From DYIU01 sp038326775 (GTDB lineage Bacteria; Actinomycetota; Geothermincolia; Fen-727; Anoxymicrobiaceae): a DNA stretch of 64,000 bases. This document shows, one piece after another, positions 7,087 through 16,374 of the stretch. The DNA lies in NCBI GenBank assembly GCA_038326775.1, contig JBBQKJ010000006.1, forward strand, positions 1 through 64,000, read 5' to 3'. The position numbers and the translations under genes are program-made. The notes beneath the pieces are model-generated. The model saw nothing but the letters and a program-made list of their open reading frames with translations. It was not told where the DNA came from and did not search any database. Position 1 is the stretch's first letter; every line of letters begins with the position of its first letter.

Positions 7087-8346
7087 CTAGGGCACCATGT
7101 TTTCGGATTCCTCACCTCGGTCTTCGAGCTCGGCCCCGCGAAGCTTACGCTGTGAAGCTTTTCTGGACCCGCCGGGGATGGAGTCTATCTCGTCCAGCAG
7201 CAACCCGACGAGCGTGGCCGCATTGTCGAGTGCGGACCTCTTTATGCTGTTGTAAGAGTCGCCGTCATTATGCCAGCCCTCGTAGGCTCCGCCCCTCGTG
7301 CCGCCGATAGTCAGGGAACGGTAGCCCCTGGCTCTGGAAACCATCGCGTCGCTCTTCTTGACCCGGCACTTGCCCTTCTCGATTTTCAGGCCCACCGACC
7401 CCTCGGCGGCCTTAAGTGCGAGGCGGGTGAGCTTGCGAGACGCCCGGAAGCCCAGCATCACCCCCTCGCGGGTGATCACCTTCGTCGCGCCCCGGCCGAC
7501 GTGGTCGAGGTTGATGATAAAAGCGTTTTTGAGTGTGCGGCGGTGGCGTTTGAGGAGCGCTACCATACCGCGCCCGCCAGCCGCGCCCCTCGCCGTAGCC
7601 ACTCCCCAGACAGCTGTCTTCTCGAGCGGGTTCGCCGCAATGGTGTGGAGCACGGAAAGCATGACTCCGACGCCGCTGGCGTTGTCGTTGGCGCCGGCTG
7701 TGTACAGGCCTCGCGATTCACCCCAGAGCATCAGCACCGAGAGCACTAGCAGGTACGCCGGGAAGGGCGCGAACGAGAGCCAGATCTGGAAGATAGCGTC
7801 CTCGGGTATCTTGAGCAGAGAACCTCCCAGCCCCGTGATCGCAAGCAACCCGATAAGTGTTATGCAGACGAAGGAGATGATGTAGAGGACGCGGTGGGCA
7901 CGGGCAAGCCCTGGCCTCCCCAGCGGCGAGCTTTTCGCGCTGTCGTAGTTGGCGACGACCAGTACGGTCTGCAGGGGACTTTGAGCGGGATGAACCTTAC
8001 CTATGATGTTACTAGCGCTGCTGCGTGGAAGCAGCCTGGACAGTACGCCCCAGGAGTAGGTCTCCATCTGAAAGACAAGGAAGGCCGTCGCGGCGAGGGC
8101 GAGGCTGAGTACATAGTTGAGCTGAAAAGCGGAGTAAGCGAGAACGGCCGCCAGGTAGACGATTATTATGGCGTGCTCATCGGATTTCCAGGAAGAGAAC
8201 GTCTCGACATCGACATCGACCTCGGCGTCAAACTCGGACATCGTTCGCAGAACGTACGAAGCGGCGGCTTTCTCGCCGTCGCTTCCCGCCCCACGGGCGC
8301 CGATGCGTTTGGATAGGTCAAGCACGTGCTTGCTGGGTAGGTCCAT
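7087..8346 (-). CDS. Membrane M28-family peptidase homologue, probably inactive
   Basis: 419 residues. The two halves of an M28 aminopeptidase domain are separated by hydrophobic segments at about 60-93, 152-173 and 186-208, implying membrane anchoring. The usual zinc and catalytic residues are largely replaced. The first His is Asn (N133-Y-D135-S), and the Glu-Glu pair is missing (VATARGAAGG near 253). The GANDNASG aspartate (D221), D281 and the last His (H359 in WHNDGD) remain. The peptidase is therefore probably not catalytic and may bind a ligand instead. No Shine-Dalgarno precedes the ATG; a TAGAAT -10-like box ends 7 nt before it, so the mRNA may be leaderless. Divergent from dxs. Confidence 0.7.
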   Translation of the reverse strand: MDLPSKHVLDLSKRIGARGAGSDGEKAAASYVLRTMSEFDAEVDVDVETFSSWKSDEHAIIIVYLAAVLAYSAFQLNYVLSLALAATAFLVFQMETYSWGVLSRLLPRSSASNIIGKVHPAQSPLQTVLVVANYDSAKSSPLGRPGLARAHRVLYIISFVCITLIGLLAITGLGGSLLKIPEDAIFQIWLSFAPFPAYLLVLSVLMLWGESRGLYTAGANDNASGVGVMLSVLHTIAANPLEKTAVWGVATARGAAGGRGMVALLKRHRRTLKNAFIINLDHVGRGATKVITREGVMLGFRASRKLTRLALKAAEGSVGLKIEKGKCRVKKSDAMVSRARGYRSLTIGGTRGGAYEGWHNDGDSYNSIKRSALDNAATLVGLLLDEIDSIPGGSRKASQRKLRGAELEDRGEESENMVP

Positions 8347-8376
8347 ATGTATATTCTAACGGAGGTTGCCCATTTC

Positions 8377-8405
8377 TTGTACCCGGTATAGGCGTTCTGT
8401 AGAAT
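8377..8405 (+). promoter_or_regulatory. Candidate promoter for dxs
   Basis: TTGTAC at 8377-8382, a 17-nt spacer and TAGAAT at 8400-8405. The -10 is good and the -35 weak. The predicted start is near 8412, leaving a leader of about 70 nt before dxs. Confidence 0.4.
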
Positions 8406-8484
8406 AGGGGAGGCCCTCGCGCGCAAAACGTGCGGGAGCGACCATTGTGACGCGAAATTTCGAGTCCAGGCGTAAATACTATCT

Positions 8485-10374
8485 ATGAAACGTTCTATAC
8501 TGGTTGGAATAGATTCACCGCGCGACCTGAAAGGTCTAACCGACCAGGAACTCACGGTTCTTGCCTCTGAGATAAGGGACCTTATCATAAGCACGACCAG
8601 TGTGACCGGTGGCCACCTCGCTTCAAGCCTCGGGGCTGTCGAACTGGCGATTGCCATCCACCGCACACTCGACGCGCCCGATGACCGCATAATCTGGGAC
8701 GTAGGGCACCAGGCCTACGCGCACAAGATAATCACGGGAAGGCGCGATGCGTTCCATACCCTGCGGCGGAGAGGCGGCATCAGCGGATTCCCCAGGCGGT
8801 GTGAGAGCGATTATGACGTAGTGGATGCCGGCCACGCCGGAAGTTCGCTCAGCTATGGTATCGGGCTGGCAATAGCGCGCGACCTCCGGAAGGAGAGCTA
8901 CGCCGTCGCGTCGGTAATCGGTGATGGTTCCATGACATCCGGGGTCGCCTACGAAGCGATGAACCAGGCGGGCCAGCACCTCGACTCCAACATGATAGTC
9001 GTGCTCAACGACAACGAGATGTCAATTTCGAAAAACACCGGGGGCATCGCGGCCTATCTCTCGCGCCTGAGGATAAGGCCGGGTTACACGCATCTGAAGG
9101 ATGAGATCGAGGAGGTCCTCAAGACCATGCCAGGCCTCGGCGACGGTCTTTTCAGGTTGATGACCCAGGTCAAGGACAGCCTCACCCACGCTCTTGTCCC
9201 CGGGATGCTGTTCGAGGCGTTCGGTTTGAAGTACGTAGGCCCCATTGACGGCCACGACATCGCCGCCATGGAGGAAACGATCGGCGAAGCGCGCCTTGTC
9301 GAGACGCCGGTCCTCATCCACGCGGTCACCCAGAAGGGAAGGGGTTACGACCACTCGGAGCGCCGTCCGGAGAAGTTTCACGGGGTTTCCTCTTTCGACA
9401 GCGACACCGGGCTTTCATCTGCCAGGTCGACCCGGGTTACCTACACCGATCTTTTCTCCCGCGCGATGGTCGAACTGGGCCGCGAGAGAGAGGAGCTGGT
9501 CGCAGTGACCGCGGCGATGAAACTGGGGACCGGCCTGGACGCCTTCAGCAAGCGATTTCCCAAAAGGTTCTTCGACGTGGGAATCGCGGAGCAGTTCGCG
9601 GTGAACGTGGCGGCCGGCTTCGCGCTCGGGGGCCTGCGCCCCGTGGTGGCGATCTATTCGACGTTCTTGCAGCGGGCCATCGACCAGCTGTCCCAGGAGA
9701 TCTGCCTGCAGGGCCTGCCCGTGGTCCTGGTGGTCGACCGGGCGGGGTTGGTCGGCGAGGACGGGGTGACTCATCACGGGTATTTTGATCTGTCTTACCT
9801 GAGGATGCTACCCAATATGACGCTGATGGCTCCCGGCGACGGGCGTGAGCTCGCCGTTATGCTCCGCTTCGCGCTGGAGCTTGGCTCACCGGCAGCGATC
9901 AGGTTCCCCAGGGGCACCGCTGCCATGCTGGACGAGGTCGGCAACCAGCCGTTGGTCCCCGGAAGGGGAGAGGTGGTTCACGAGGGTAAGGACATCGCAT
10001 TGCTCGCTCTGGGAAACATGGTGGAGGTGGCCCTGGCCGCACGCGAAGTGCTCGAGGGCGCCGGTGTTTCGACCTCGGTCATCAACGCCCGGTTCGCCAA
10101 GCCGCTCGACGGAGATTTCCTCCGGGAGGCCGCTTCCCACAGTAAGCTGGTGGTTACGCTCGAGGACAACGTTATCGCCGGAGGATTCGGCTCCGGAGTG
10201 CTGCAGGTCTTAAACGAGAGGATTCCGGAGGTCCCGGTGATGCTCAAGGGCCTGCCCGATTCGTTCGTGGAGCACGGCGCAACAGCGGAGCTCCTGAAGG
10301 AGGTAGGCCTCGACGCGGAGCGGGTCGCGGCGGACGTGCTGGCCTGGCTTGGAACTCATGAAAAAAAGGCTTGA
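8485..10374 (+). CDS. dxs: 1-deoxy-D-xylulose-5-phosphate synthase
   Basis: 629 residues, full length. It makes DXP from pyruvate and glyceraldehyde-3-phosphate, the first step of the MEP isoprenoid pathway, using thiamine diphosphate. The cofactor motif runs from GDGSMTSG through LNDNEMSIS. The transketolase-type central domain carries DVGIAEQFAVNVAAGFA with the catalytic glutamate, and DRAGLVGEDGVTHHG follows. No clear Shine-Dalgarno precedes ATG 8485. It overlaps tlyA by 17 nt. The dxs-tlyA-nadK-recN order is common in Actinomycetota and Firmicutes. Confidence 0.96.
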   Translation: MKRSILVGIDSPRDLKGLTDQELTVLASEIRDLIISTTSVTGGHLASSLGAVELAIAIHRTLDAPDDRIIWDVGHQAYAHKIITGRRDAFHTLRRRGGISGFPRRCESDYDVVDAGHAGSSLSYGIGLAIARDLRKESYAVASVIGDGSMTSGVAYEAMNQAGQHLDSNMIVVLNDNEMSISKNTGGIAAYLSRLRIRPGYTHLKDEIEEVLKTMPGLGDGLFRLMTQVKDSLTHALVPGMLFEAFGLKYVGPIDGHDIAAMEETIGEARLVETPVLIHAVTQKGRGYDHSERRPEKFHGVSSFDSDTGLSSARSTRVTYTDLFSRAMVELGREREELVAVTAAMKLGTGLDAFSKRFPKRFFDVGIAEQFAVNVAAGFALGGLRPVVAIYSTFLQRAIDQLSQEICLQGLPVVLVVDRAGLVGEDGVTHHGYFDLSYLRMLPNMTLMAPGDGRELAVMLRFALELGSPAAIRFPRGTAAMLDEVGNQPLVPGRGEVVHEGKDIALLALGNMVEVALAAREVLEGAGVSTSVINARFAKPLDGDFLREAASHSKLVVTLEDNVIAGGFGSGVLQVLNERIPEVPVMLKGLPDSFVEHGATAELLKEVGLDAERVAADVLAWLGTHEKKA

Positions 10375-11143
10375 TGAGCACCTGGCCGATGCCGGCGTGT
10401 TTGAGAGCCGCGCCCGCGCCAAGGCGGCCGTGATGGAGGGACGGGTGTCCGTTGATGGGCGCTCTGACGTGAAGCCCGGCTGCCAGGTGACCGGAAGCGA
10501 GGAGATCGCCGTCTCGAGCCCCGGTCATGGTTATGTCTCGAGGGGTGGGGTTAAGCTGTCTCACGCCCTTGAGGTGTTCGACCTGGACGTCGGTGGCAAG
10601 ATTGTTCTGGATATCGGCTCCTCGACAGGCGGCTTCACCGATTGCCTTCTGCGCAACGGGGCCTCGCGGGTGATTGCGCTCGATGTGGGTAAAGGCCAGC
10701 TGCACTGGAGGCTCCGCCAGGACCCCAGGGTTACGCCGATCGAAGGCTGCAACGCGCGCTACCTGCGGCCCGGCGACCTTCCGGTGGTGCCGGAACTCGC
10801 GGTGGTTGACGTGTCGTTCATCTCGCTCACCATGGTGATCGGGCCGGTGTTCGGCGCGCTGTCCGGTGATGGTGAGGTCGTGGCCCTGGTCAAGCCGCAA
10901 TTCGAGGCGGGGCGCCAGTTCGTGCGCAAAGGCGGCGTTGTCAAGGACCGCGAGGTCCATCTCCGGGTCCTCAAAGGCCTTGCGGACTGGCTCGCTGAAA
11001 AGGGGCTGGCGCTGCTGGGGGTTACCACCTCGCCCATAAAGGGACCGCGGGGCAATATCGAGTTCTTCTTAAGGATAGGCGCGGCCGGCGGGAGCATAGA
11101 CCCGGTAGAGCTGGAGCGAGAGGTTAGCAGGGCCCATGGATAG
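10358..11143 (+). CDS. tlyA: TlyA family rRNA 2'-O-methyltransferase / hemolysin A
   Basis: 261 residues: an N-terminal S4 RNA-binding domain (about 3-60, RLDEHLADAGVFESRARAKA) and an FtsJ-like methyltransferase with DIGSSTGGFTDCLL as SAM site. The K-D-K-E type residues occur in SRGGVKL, VVDVSFISL and LVKPQFEAGR. TlyA in mycobacteria 2'-O-methylates 16S and 23S rRNA and gives capreomycin sensitivity. ATG 10358 lies inside the end of dxs; TTG 10349 in frame is a weaker choice. The stop overlaps the nadK start by 8 nt, implying coupled translation. Confidence 0.92.
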   Translation: MKKRLDEHLADAGVFESRARAKAAVMEGRVSVDGRSDVKPGCQVTGSEEIAVSSPGHGYVSRGGVKLSHALEVFDLDVGGKIVLDIGSSTGGFTDCLLRNGASRVIALDVGKGQLHWRLRQDPRVTPIEGCNARYLRPGDLPVVPELAVVDVSFISLTMVIGPVFGALSGDGEVVALVKPQFEAGRQFVRKGGVVKDREVHLRVLKGLADWLAEKGLALLGVTTSPIKGPRGNIEFFLRIGAAGGSIDPVELEREVSRAHG

Positions 11144-12011
11144 CCAGTTCAGCAACGTGCTCATAATCCCGCATGTGCGCAAAGCGGGCATCACCGACAT
11201 GGTCAGGCGCGTGGGGCTCTGGTGCGAGCGTAACGGTCTCGGGCACTACCTCCTGGAAAGCGACGCCCGGGCGCTTTCTCTTGACACACCCACCACCACG
11301 GTCGAGAGGCTCGACGCGGACCTCGCGGTGGTCCTGGGCGGTGACGGCACCATGCTGCACGCTGTGGATGTGCTGTGGGGCGTCGACGTCCCCATGGTCG
11401 GCATAAACATAGGCAAGCTCGGCTTCCTGACCGCCGCCGAGATGCACCAGGCCGAAGAAGCGCTCGGGGCGATACTGGCGGGGCGATACCTGGTGAGCGA
11501 ACGGCAAACCGTGGGCTGCACGCTGGGTGCCGATGGCGAGTACGGCGAGTACAGGGCGCTCAACGAGATAGTCGTAGGCAAGTTAGTGAGGGAGCGGCTG
11601 ATACACCTCTCCACCTTCATCAACGGCGAGTTCTTCATGCGCTACTCCGGAGACGGGCTGATACTCTCGAGCGCCACCGGCTCCACCGCGTACTCGCTGT
11701 CCTCGGGAGGGCCGATAGTCACCCCCGAACTCCGCTGCTTGTTGATGACCCCGATATGCGCCCACATGCTTTTCAGCCGTCCGATGGTGCTGGACGCGCG
11801 CGACAGGGTGAAGGTGGTCGTGGAGAAGAAGCCGAAGCGCCTGTCTCTCAGCATCGACGGCCGGCTCGAGGTGGAGGTCCCCACCGGGGCGACCATCGAG
11901 TTTTATATGCTCGACGAGACCGTGAAGGTCCTCGAGCTGGAGGGGACCTCTTTCTACCAGACGCTCAGGCGCAAGTTCCTTCGACAGCCGCCCGGTGAGG
12001 ACCATCAATAA
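11136..12011 (+). CDS. nadK: NAD kinase
   Basis: 291 residues. It phosphorylates NAD to NADP with ATP. The diagnostic GGDGTMLHAV motif lies at about 68-77, followed by NIGKLGFLT, LNEIVV, and the glycine-rich SSATGSTAYSLSSGGPIV characteristic of the family. It starts inside tlyA and ends 9 nt before recN. Full length, no anomalies. Confidence 0.96.
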   Translation: MDSQFSNVLIIPHVRKAGITDMVRRVGLWCERNGLGHYLLESDARALSLDTPTTTVERLDADLAVVLGGDGTMLHAVDVLWGVDVPMVGINIGKLGFLTAAEMHQAEEALGAILAGRYLVSERQTVGCTLGADGEYGEYRALNEIVVGKLVRERLIHLSTFINGEFFMRYSGDGLILSSATGSTAYSLSSGGPIVTPELRCLLMTPICAHMLFSRPMVLDARDRVKVVVEKKPKRLSLSIDGRLEVEVPTGATIEFYMLDETVKVLELEGTSFYQTLRRKFLRQPPGEDHQ

Positions 12012-12020
12012 GGAGACGGT

Positions 12021-13757
12021 TTGCTAACCTACTTGAAGGTCAGCGACTTCGCGCTGATAGAGAACATCGAGGTGGAGCTGCACCCCGGGCTGAACGTGCT
12101 CACCGGCGAAACCGGGGCCGGCAAGACGGTTCTCATCGGCGCAATCGGCCTGCTGCTCGGAGACAGGGCGGACGCCTTGCTGGTGAGGCATGGCGCCGAC
12201 GCTGCCGCGTTCTCAGCGGTGTTCGACATTTCCGCCCTCCCGTCCGTTGCCGGGGAGCTCGAGCGGATCGGGTACCTCGAGGATGGCGAGGGGGAACTGC
12301 TGCTCGGCCGCACTGTGACAAAGCAGGGGAAATCACGCTGCACGGTGAACGGCCGCCTTTGCCCGGTGTCGGCGCTCTCCGAGATCGGAGACCTGCTGGT
12401 CGAGGTGCACGGACAGAACACCCACCAGTCTCTGCTCAAAGTGAACACGCACCTGGGGTATCTCGACCGGTTCGCGGGAGCGCCACACCTGGAGACGCTC
12501 GCGAGATATCGCGAGCATTATGCGCGTCTGCGCGCCCTTGTCGCGGAGAAGCTCGAGGTCTGCGAGGAAGGGCGCGACCTTGTGCGCGAGGCGGAGCTGC
12601 TGAACCACGAGATCGACGCCATCGACGCATCGGAGCCTAGGCCCGGCGAGGTCGAGGAGCTGGAGGCGGAGGTGAAGAAGATGCGCCACGCGAAAGAGCT
12701 CTGGGAGCTGGGGGCAGGGGTGGAAGAGGTCCTCGCAGGCACGGAGCGGTCATCTTTTACCGTGCGAGAGCTTCTTGCAAGGGCCGCAGGCGGCCTGCGG
12801 AAGATGGCCTCTCTCGACGAGGCGCTCGCCGAAACGGCGAAGCGCCTGGAGTCACTCGCTTACGAGACGGAGGACGTGGCGGCGGAGGTGGCGCGATACC
12901 GGGAATCGCTCGACACCGAACCGGCCCGCCTCGAGGAAGTGGAATCGCGACTCAGCCTGTTAAGGGACATGTGCAGGAAGTATGGCGGGACGCTTCAGGA
13001 CGTGCTGGAATACCGCCTGAATGCAGCCGCCAAGCTGGCCGCCATCGAGGAGATGAGTCGGCGTTCGTCCATCGTAGACCAGGAGCTGGAGGTGGAGCGC
13101 TCCGAGGTTGAGAAGCTCGCCGGGGAGCTGGCCGCCGCCAGGAAAGGGGCCGCGGGTTCACTGGAGAACGCTGTTGCCGGGGAGCTGAACCAACTGGAGC
13201 TCGCCGGCGCCCGCTTCGAGGTTGGCATAAGCGAGAGAGAGCCGGGCGAATCGACGCAGGAGGCCGGCCACTGCGGGCCTTCCGGGTCTACAGAGGTCGA
13301 GTTTCTCTTCACCTCGGAAGCGACTGGGCCGGTGTTTCCCTTGAGGCGCATTGCGTCCGGCGGGGAGATGTCCAGGGTAATGCTGGCTTTGAAGATAGTC
13401 CTGGCCGGAGCGGACAGGCTCCCGGTGCTCGTTTTCGACGAGGTCGATGCTGGCATAGGCGGCGAGACCGCCGGGAAGGTGGGCGAGAAGCTCTTCCAAC
13501 TTACGCGCTACCACCAGGTGTTCTGCGTGACCCATATACCTCAGATAGCTACCTTCGCCGACTGGCAGTACCGGGTCTTCAAGGCAACGGGCGCCAACGG
13601 AGCCCGCACGGGCATCGAGCTCCTTCGAGACGAGAGCAGGGTCGAGGAGATGTGCCGGATGCTTGGCGACTCCAGCGGACGAAAGGTAACAGAAGAGCAC
13701 GCCCGCGATATTCTGGACAGGGCGAAGAAGGCCAAGACCAGGTTGGTCCACGGGTAG
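12021..13757 (+). CDS. recN: DNA repair protein RecN
   Basis: 578 residues, an SMC-like ATPase for double-strand-break repair. The Walker A is GETGAGKTVLIGA near residue 30. Two coiled-coil segments occupy about 150-380. The signature is RRIASGGEMSRVMLALK and Walker B is VLVFDEVDAGIGG. TTG 12021 is used, with GGAG 6 nt upstream. It closes the dxs-tlyA-nadK-recN unit. No LexA-type box was seen upstream, as expected for a gene inside an operon. Confidence 0.95.
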   Translation: MLTYLKVSDFALIENIEVELHPGLNVLTGETGAGKTVLIGAIGLLLGDRADALLVRHGADAAAFSAVFDISALPSVAGELERIGYLEDGEGELLLGRTVTKQGKSRCTVNGRLCPVSALSEIGDLLVEVHGQNTHQSLLKVNTHLGYLDRFAGAPHLETLARYREHYARLRALVAEKLEVCEEGRDLVREAELLNHEIDAIDASEPRPGEVEELEAEVKKMRHAKELWELGAGVEEVLAGTERSSFTVRELLARAAGGLRKMASLDEALAETAKRLESLAYETEDVAAEVARYRESLDTEPARLEEVESRLSLLRDMCRKYGGTLQDVLEYRLNAAAKLAAIEEMSRRSSIVDQELEVERSEVEKLAGELAAARKGAAGSLENAVAGELNQLELAGARFEVGISEREPGESTQEAGHCGPSGSTEVEFLFTSEATGPVFPLRRIASGGEMSRVMLALKIVLAGADRLPVLVFDEVDAGIGGETAGKVGEKLFQLTRYHQVFCVTHIPQIATFADWQYRVFKATGANGARTGIELLRDESRVEEMCRMLGDSSGRKVTEEHARDILDRAKKAKTRLVHG

Positions 13758-14015
13758 TCCGCGTGATTGCCGGCCCCCTGCCGCCTTTTCATTCAGGACG
13801 AAACGGGCCCTCGTCTTGATGACCTGCCAAGACATGAAGTTCAACCCGGAATATGACCCCAGAACAGCCGAATTACCCTTTGTTCAGCAGTTCATGAGCC
13901 ATATCTGCCATGCGTGAAGCAGCCTCAACGGGGACCAAGAGCGGGGAAGAGGTGTAGGAGGGCCATCTCCTGAGGCGCTCCTGCCGGAAGGGGGGCATGG
14001 CGGAAACTCACCGGC
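13758..14015. other. Noncoding gap between recN and the steA region
   Basis: About 260 nt without a supportable gene. Several short frames open and close, for example 13834-13917 (27 codons), and GACGA/TCGTC forms a weak stem near 13800. A strong Shine-Dalgarno (GGAAGGGGGG) precedes ATG 13997, but that frame stops after about 30 codons. This could be promoter and leader DNA for steA or the decayed start of a gene. Confidence 0.4.
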
Positions 14016-14306
14016 ATGCCGAGGGTTGCGGCGTTCGCAGGAAGAGACCTCTATTTCCTGGAAAAGAGGCCGAGGGTGTTTAAGGAACCGGGGATCGAGG
14101 AGGTCATCGCCAATTTCATCAAAGCCAATCAGCGGGCAGGATTGCAGACCATGATGCAGCTCGGCAGTGATTCGGGAGGCGGCGCGACAACGAGAGAACC
14201 TCTTCGCGCCAAGTCGTTGACCGGGCAGAAGATCGTCCAACCGGCAGGAGCCGTTCTTGGGAAATATGAGATAATGATGGCCATCCTGGCGGGAGGATCA
14301 GCATGA
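14016..14306 (+). CDS. Unrecognised small protein overlapping steA
   Basis: 96 codons. I do not recognise the protein; it has no membrane segment and no clear domain. In favour of a gene: it ends in an ATGA overlap with steA, the usual sign of translational coupling, and is open to the end. Against: ATG 14016 has no convincing Shine-Dalgarno, third-position GC is lower than in neighbours, and a strong ribosome site just upstream (ATG 13997) leads into another frame. It may be a decayed gene, a frameshifted gene or chance. Confidence 0.3.
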   Translation: MPRVAAFAGRDLYFLEKRPRVFKEPGIEEVIANFIKANQRAGLQTMMQLGSDSGGGATTREPLRAKSLTGQKIVQPAGAVLGKYEIMMAILAGGSA

Positions 14307-15478
14307 AGACCACGGTGCAGCCTGCGGGCCCTGGCGTTGAAAGCAGCGTTGAGGCCGCTTTGAGGCTGGATAAGAAAACGAAGAACCTCGTAAAAAGGCT
14401 CAAGCCCGGGGAGATAGCCTTAATCGACCACACCGATATCGACTGGGTCTCGGCGGAGTCGCTCATCGAGTGTCGGCCGTCTTTTGTGGTGAACGCTTCC
14501 TGTTCCATTACCGGCAAGTACCCCAATCTCGGCCCGCTCATGATAGTGGCATCCGGAATAGTCATAATCGACGAGGTCGGCGGGCGGGTGTTCGATAGCC
14601 TGAGCGAGGGGGACATGCTGGAGATAATCGGAAACGCTTTGTACGCGCGCGGCGAGTTGGTGACCCGGGGGACCTTGCTCACGCTGGAGGAGATAGAGCT
14701 CAGGATCGAGGACAGCAAAGCCAGGCTGGGCAAGCACCTGGGCGATTTTGCCGCCAACACGGTGGAGCTGCTCGAGGCGGAGAAGGAGATACTGCTCGAG
14801 AGCGTAGACCTGCCGCACATCTCGACCAGGTTCAAGGAGCGGCACACCCTGGTAGTGGTGCGCGGACATGACTACAAGCAAGACCTTAAAGCCCTTCGCC
14901 CGTATATCAGGGAGGCAAGGCCGGTCCTGGTCGCTGTTGACGGCGGAGCCGACGCGCTGCTGGAGATGGGTTACAAGCCTCAGATGATCGTCGGAGACAT
15001 GGACAGCGTATCAGATAAGGCGCTGCGGCTCGGGGCCGAACTCGTGGTGCATGGCTATCCCGGCGGGCGGGCGCCGGGCCTGAAGAGGCTGGACGACCTG
15101 CAGCTTTCCTCTACCGTTTTTCACTACCCGGGGACCAGTGAGGACATCGCAATGCTCATCGCGTTTGAGAAAGGCGCCGAGCTGATATCAGTGGTCGGCG
15201 GCCACAGCAACCTCATCGAGTTCCTGGACAAGGACAGGAAAGGAATGGCCAGCACGTTCCTGGTGAGGCTTCGCATCGGCTCGACGCTGGTGGACGCGAA
15301 GGGCATAAGCAAGCTTTACCAGGCCCGGGTGAAGGGGTGGCACCTGATGCTGATGGTGCTCGCCGCGCTCGCGGTCATAGCCATAGTCGTGGTGCTTTCC
15401 GAGCCTGTCAGGCAGTTCGTCTCGTTGATGGCGATGCGCTTCCAGGTGTGGCTCATGAAGCTGCAAAACCTCTTTTGA
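14303..15478 (+). CDS. steA: SteA-like cytokinetic ring protein
   Basis: 391 residues matching actinobacterial SteA. The N-terminal half is followed by a thiamin-pyrophosphokinase-like domain (VLVAVDGGADALLEMG and IVGDMDSVSD near residues 210-240), and one transmembrane helix lies at about 347-366. In Corynebacterium, SteA acts with SteB at the septum to recruit the cell-separation hydrolase RipA. GGAGGATCAGC gives a strong Shine-Dalgarno for ATG 14303. It is followed by steB after 24 nt, the conserved pair order. The hydrophobic C-terminus suggests membrane attachment next to SteB. Confidence 0.87.
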   Translation: MKTTVQPAGPGVESSVEAALRLDKKTKNLVKRLKPGEIALIDHTDIDWVSAESLIECRPSFVVNASCSITGKYPNLGPLMIVASGIVIIDEVGGRVFDSLSEGDMLEIIGNALYARGELVTRGTLLTLEEIELRIEDSKARLGKHLGDFAANTVELLEAEKEILLESVDLPHISTRFKERHTLVVVRGHDYKQDLKALRPYIREARPVLVAVDGGADALLEMGYKPQMIVGDMDSVSDKALRLGAELVVHGYPGGRAPGLKRLDDLQLSSTVFHYPGTSEDIAMLIAFEKGAELISVVGGHSNLIEFLDKDRKGMASTFLVRLRIGSTLVDAKGISKLYQARVKGWHLMLMVLAALAVIAIVVVLSEPVRQFVSLMAMRFQVWLMKLQNLF

Positions 15479-15502
15479 GGCGGTGGGCGGGCGCTTTATG
15501 AG

Positions 15503-16366
15503 ATGGGGTTGGTTCACTTGTTAGACATGAGATATCACGTAATATCCCTGGTTGCGGTGTTCCTCGCGCTGGGCATAGGCATCCTCCTCGGCACCACTAT
15601 AGTCGAGAGGGGGCTCATAGCCGAGCAGAAGGCGCAGATAAAGTCTCTCAGGGCCACATTCGATGAGATCAAGCAGAAGAACAACGAGTTGAGCGATGAG
15701 CTTTCCGCGTTCAAGAGGTTCGCCGATGAGTCCCGGGTGTATCTCCTGCCGGGCAGGCTGGCCGGCAAACCCTTCGCGGTGCTCGCCGGGATGAACACCG
15801 ACGAGAAGGCCTTGAGCGGCATCCACGAGTCGGTTGTAGCCAGCGGGGGCGGCGTGCCCGCGACCATAATCATTTCGGGTTCCAAAGCCTACGAGAACGC
15901 GGCCGTCATCGATAGTTTGAAAACGCTCTTCGGCATGCAGGGGGACAAGAACACGATGAGGGACCGGGTCTACTCGGAAGTGGTCAACCAGCTCAAGACG
16001 GCGTCCAACACAGGCATCCTGGCGACCCTTGAGCAGCTGGGCCTGATCCAGGTCAGGGGGGTCATCTCGACCCCGGTCTCAGGGGCCGTGCTGCTGGGGG
16101 GCATCGAGGACGACTCGCTGGATAAAACCGACGTCCCGCTGGTGAAGGCGTTCGTATCTTCAGCGTTCCCGCTGGTCGGTGTCGGTGGAGGGAAGACCCC
16201 CGATTTCGTCCTGGAGGCCTATAAGGAGAACGGTATCTCGACCGTAGACCACGTCGACACGGCGCCGGGCCAGGTGGCGATGGCGATGGCGCTCCAGGGG
16301 GCCGGCGGGAATTTCGGAAGCGGTAAGACCGCTGGCCGGATGCTACCGGCGCCCCCCGGGTTGTGA
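15503..16366 (+). CDS. steB: SteB / MctB-like membrane protein
   Basis: 287 residues. A single N-terminal transmembrane helix (about 10-30, YHVISLVAVFLALGIGILLG) is followed by a coiled coil at about 40-72 and an extracytoplasmic domain. This is the family annotated as copper transporter MctB or SteB. Given steA next door, a role in septal cell separation is more likely than copper export (inference). The start is uncertain: ATG 15503, TTG 15518 and ATG 15527 are all in frame before the conserved RYHVISL. It ends at the TGA overlapping the Shine-Dalgarno of the glycosyltransferase gene. Confidence 0.83.
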   Translation: MGLVHLLDMRYHVISLVAVFLALGIGILLGTTIVERGLIAEQKAQIKSLRATFDEIKQKNNELSDELSAFKRFADESRVYLLPGRLAGKPFAVLAGMNTDEKALSGIHESVVASGGGVPATIIISGSKAYENAAVIDSLKTLFGMQGDKNTMRDRVYSEVVNQLKTASNTGILATLEQLGLIQVRGVISTPVSGAVLLGGIEDDSLDKTDVPLVKAFVSSAFPLVGVGGGKTPDFVLEAYKENGISTVDHVDTAPGQVAMAMALQGAGGNFGSGKTAGRMLPAPPGL

Positions 16367-16374
16367 GGAGGCCC

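Noticed and set aside
13834..13917. 27-codon frame after recN
   Set aside because: No ribosome site and no recognisable similarity; kept only as part of the description of the gap.
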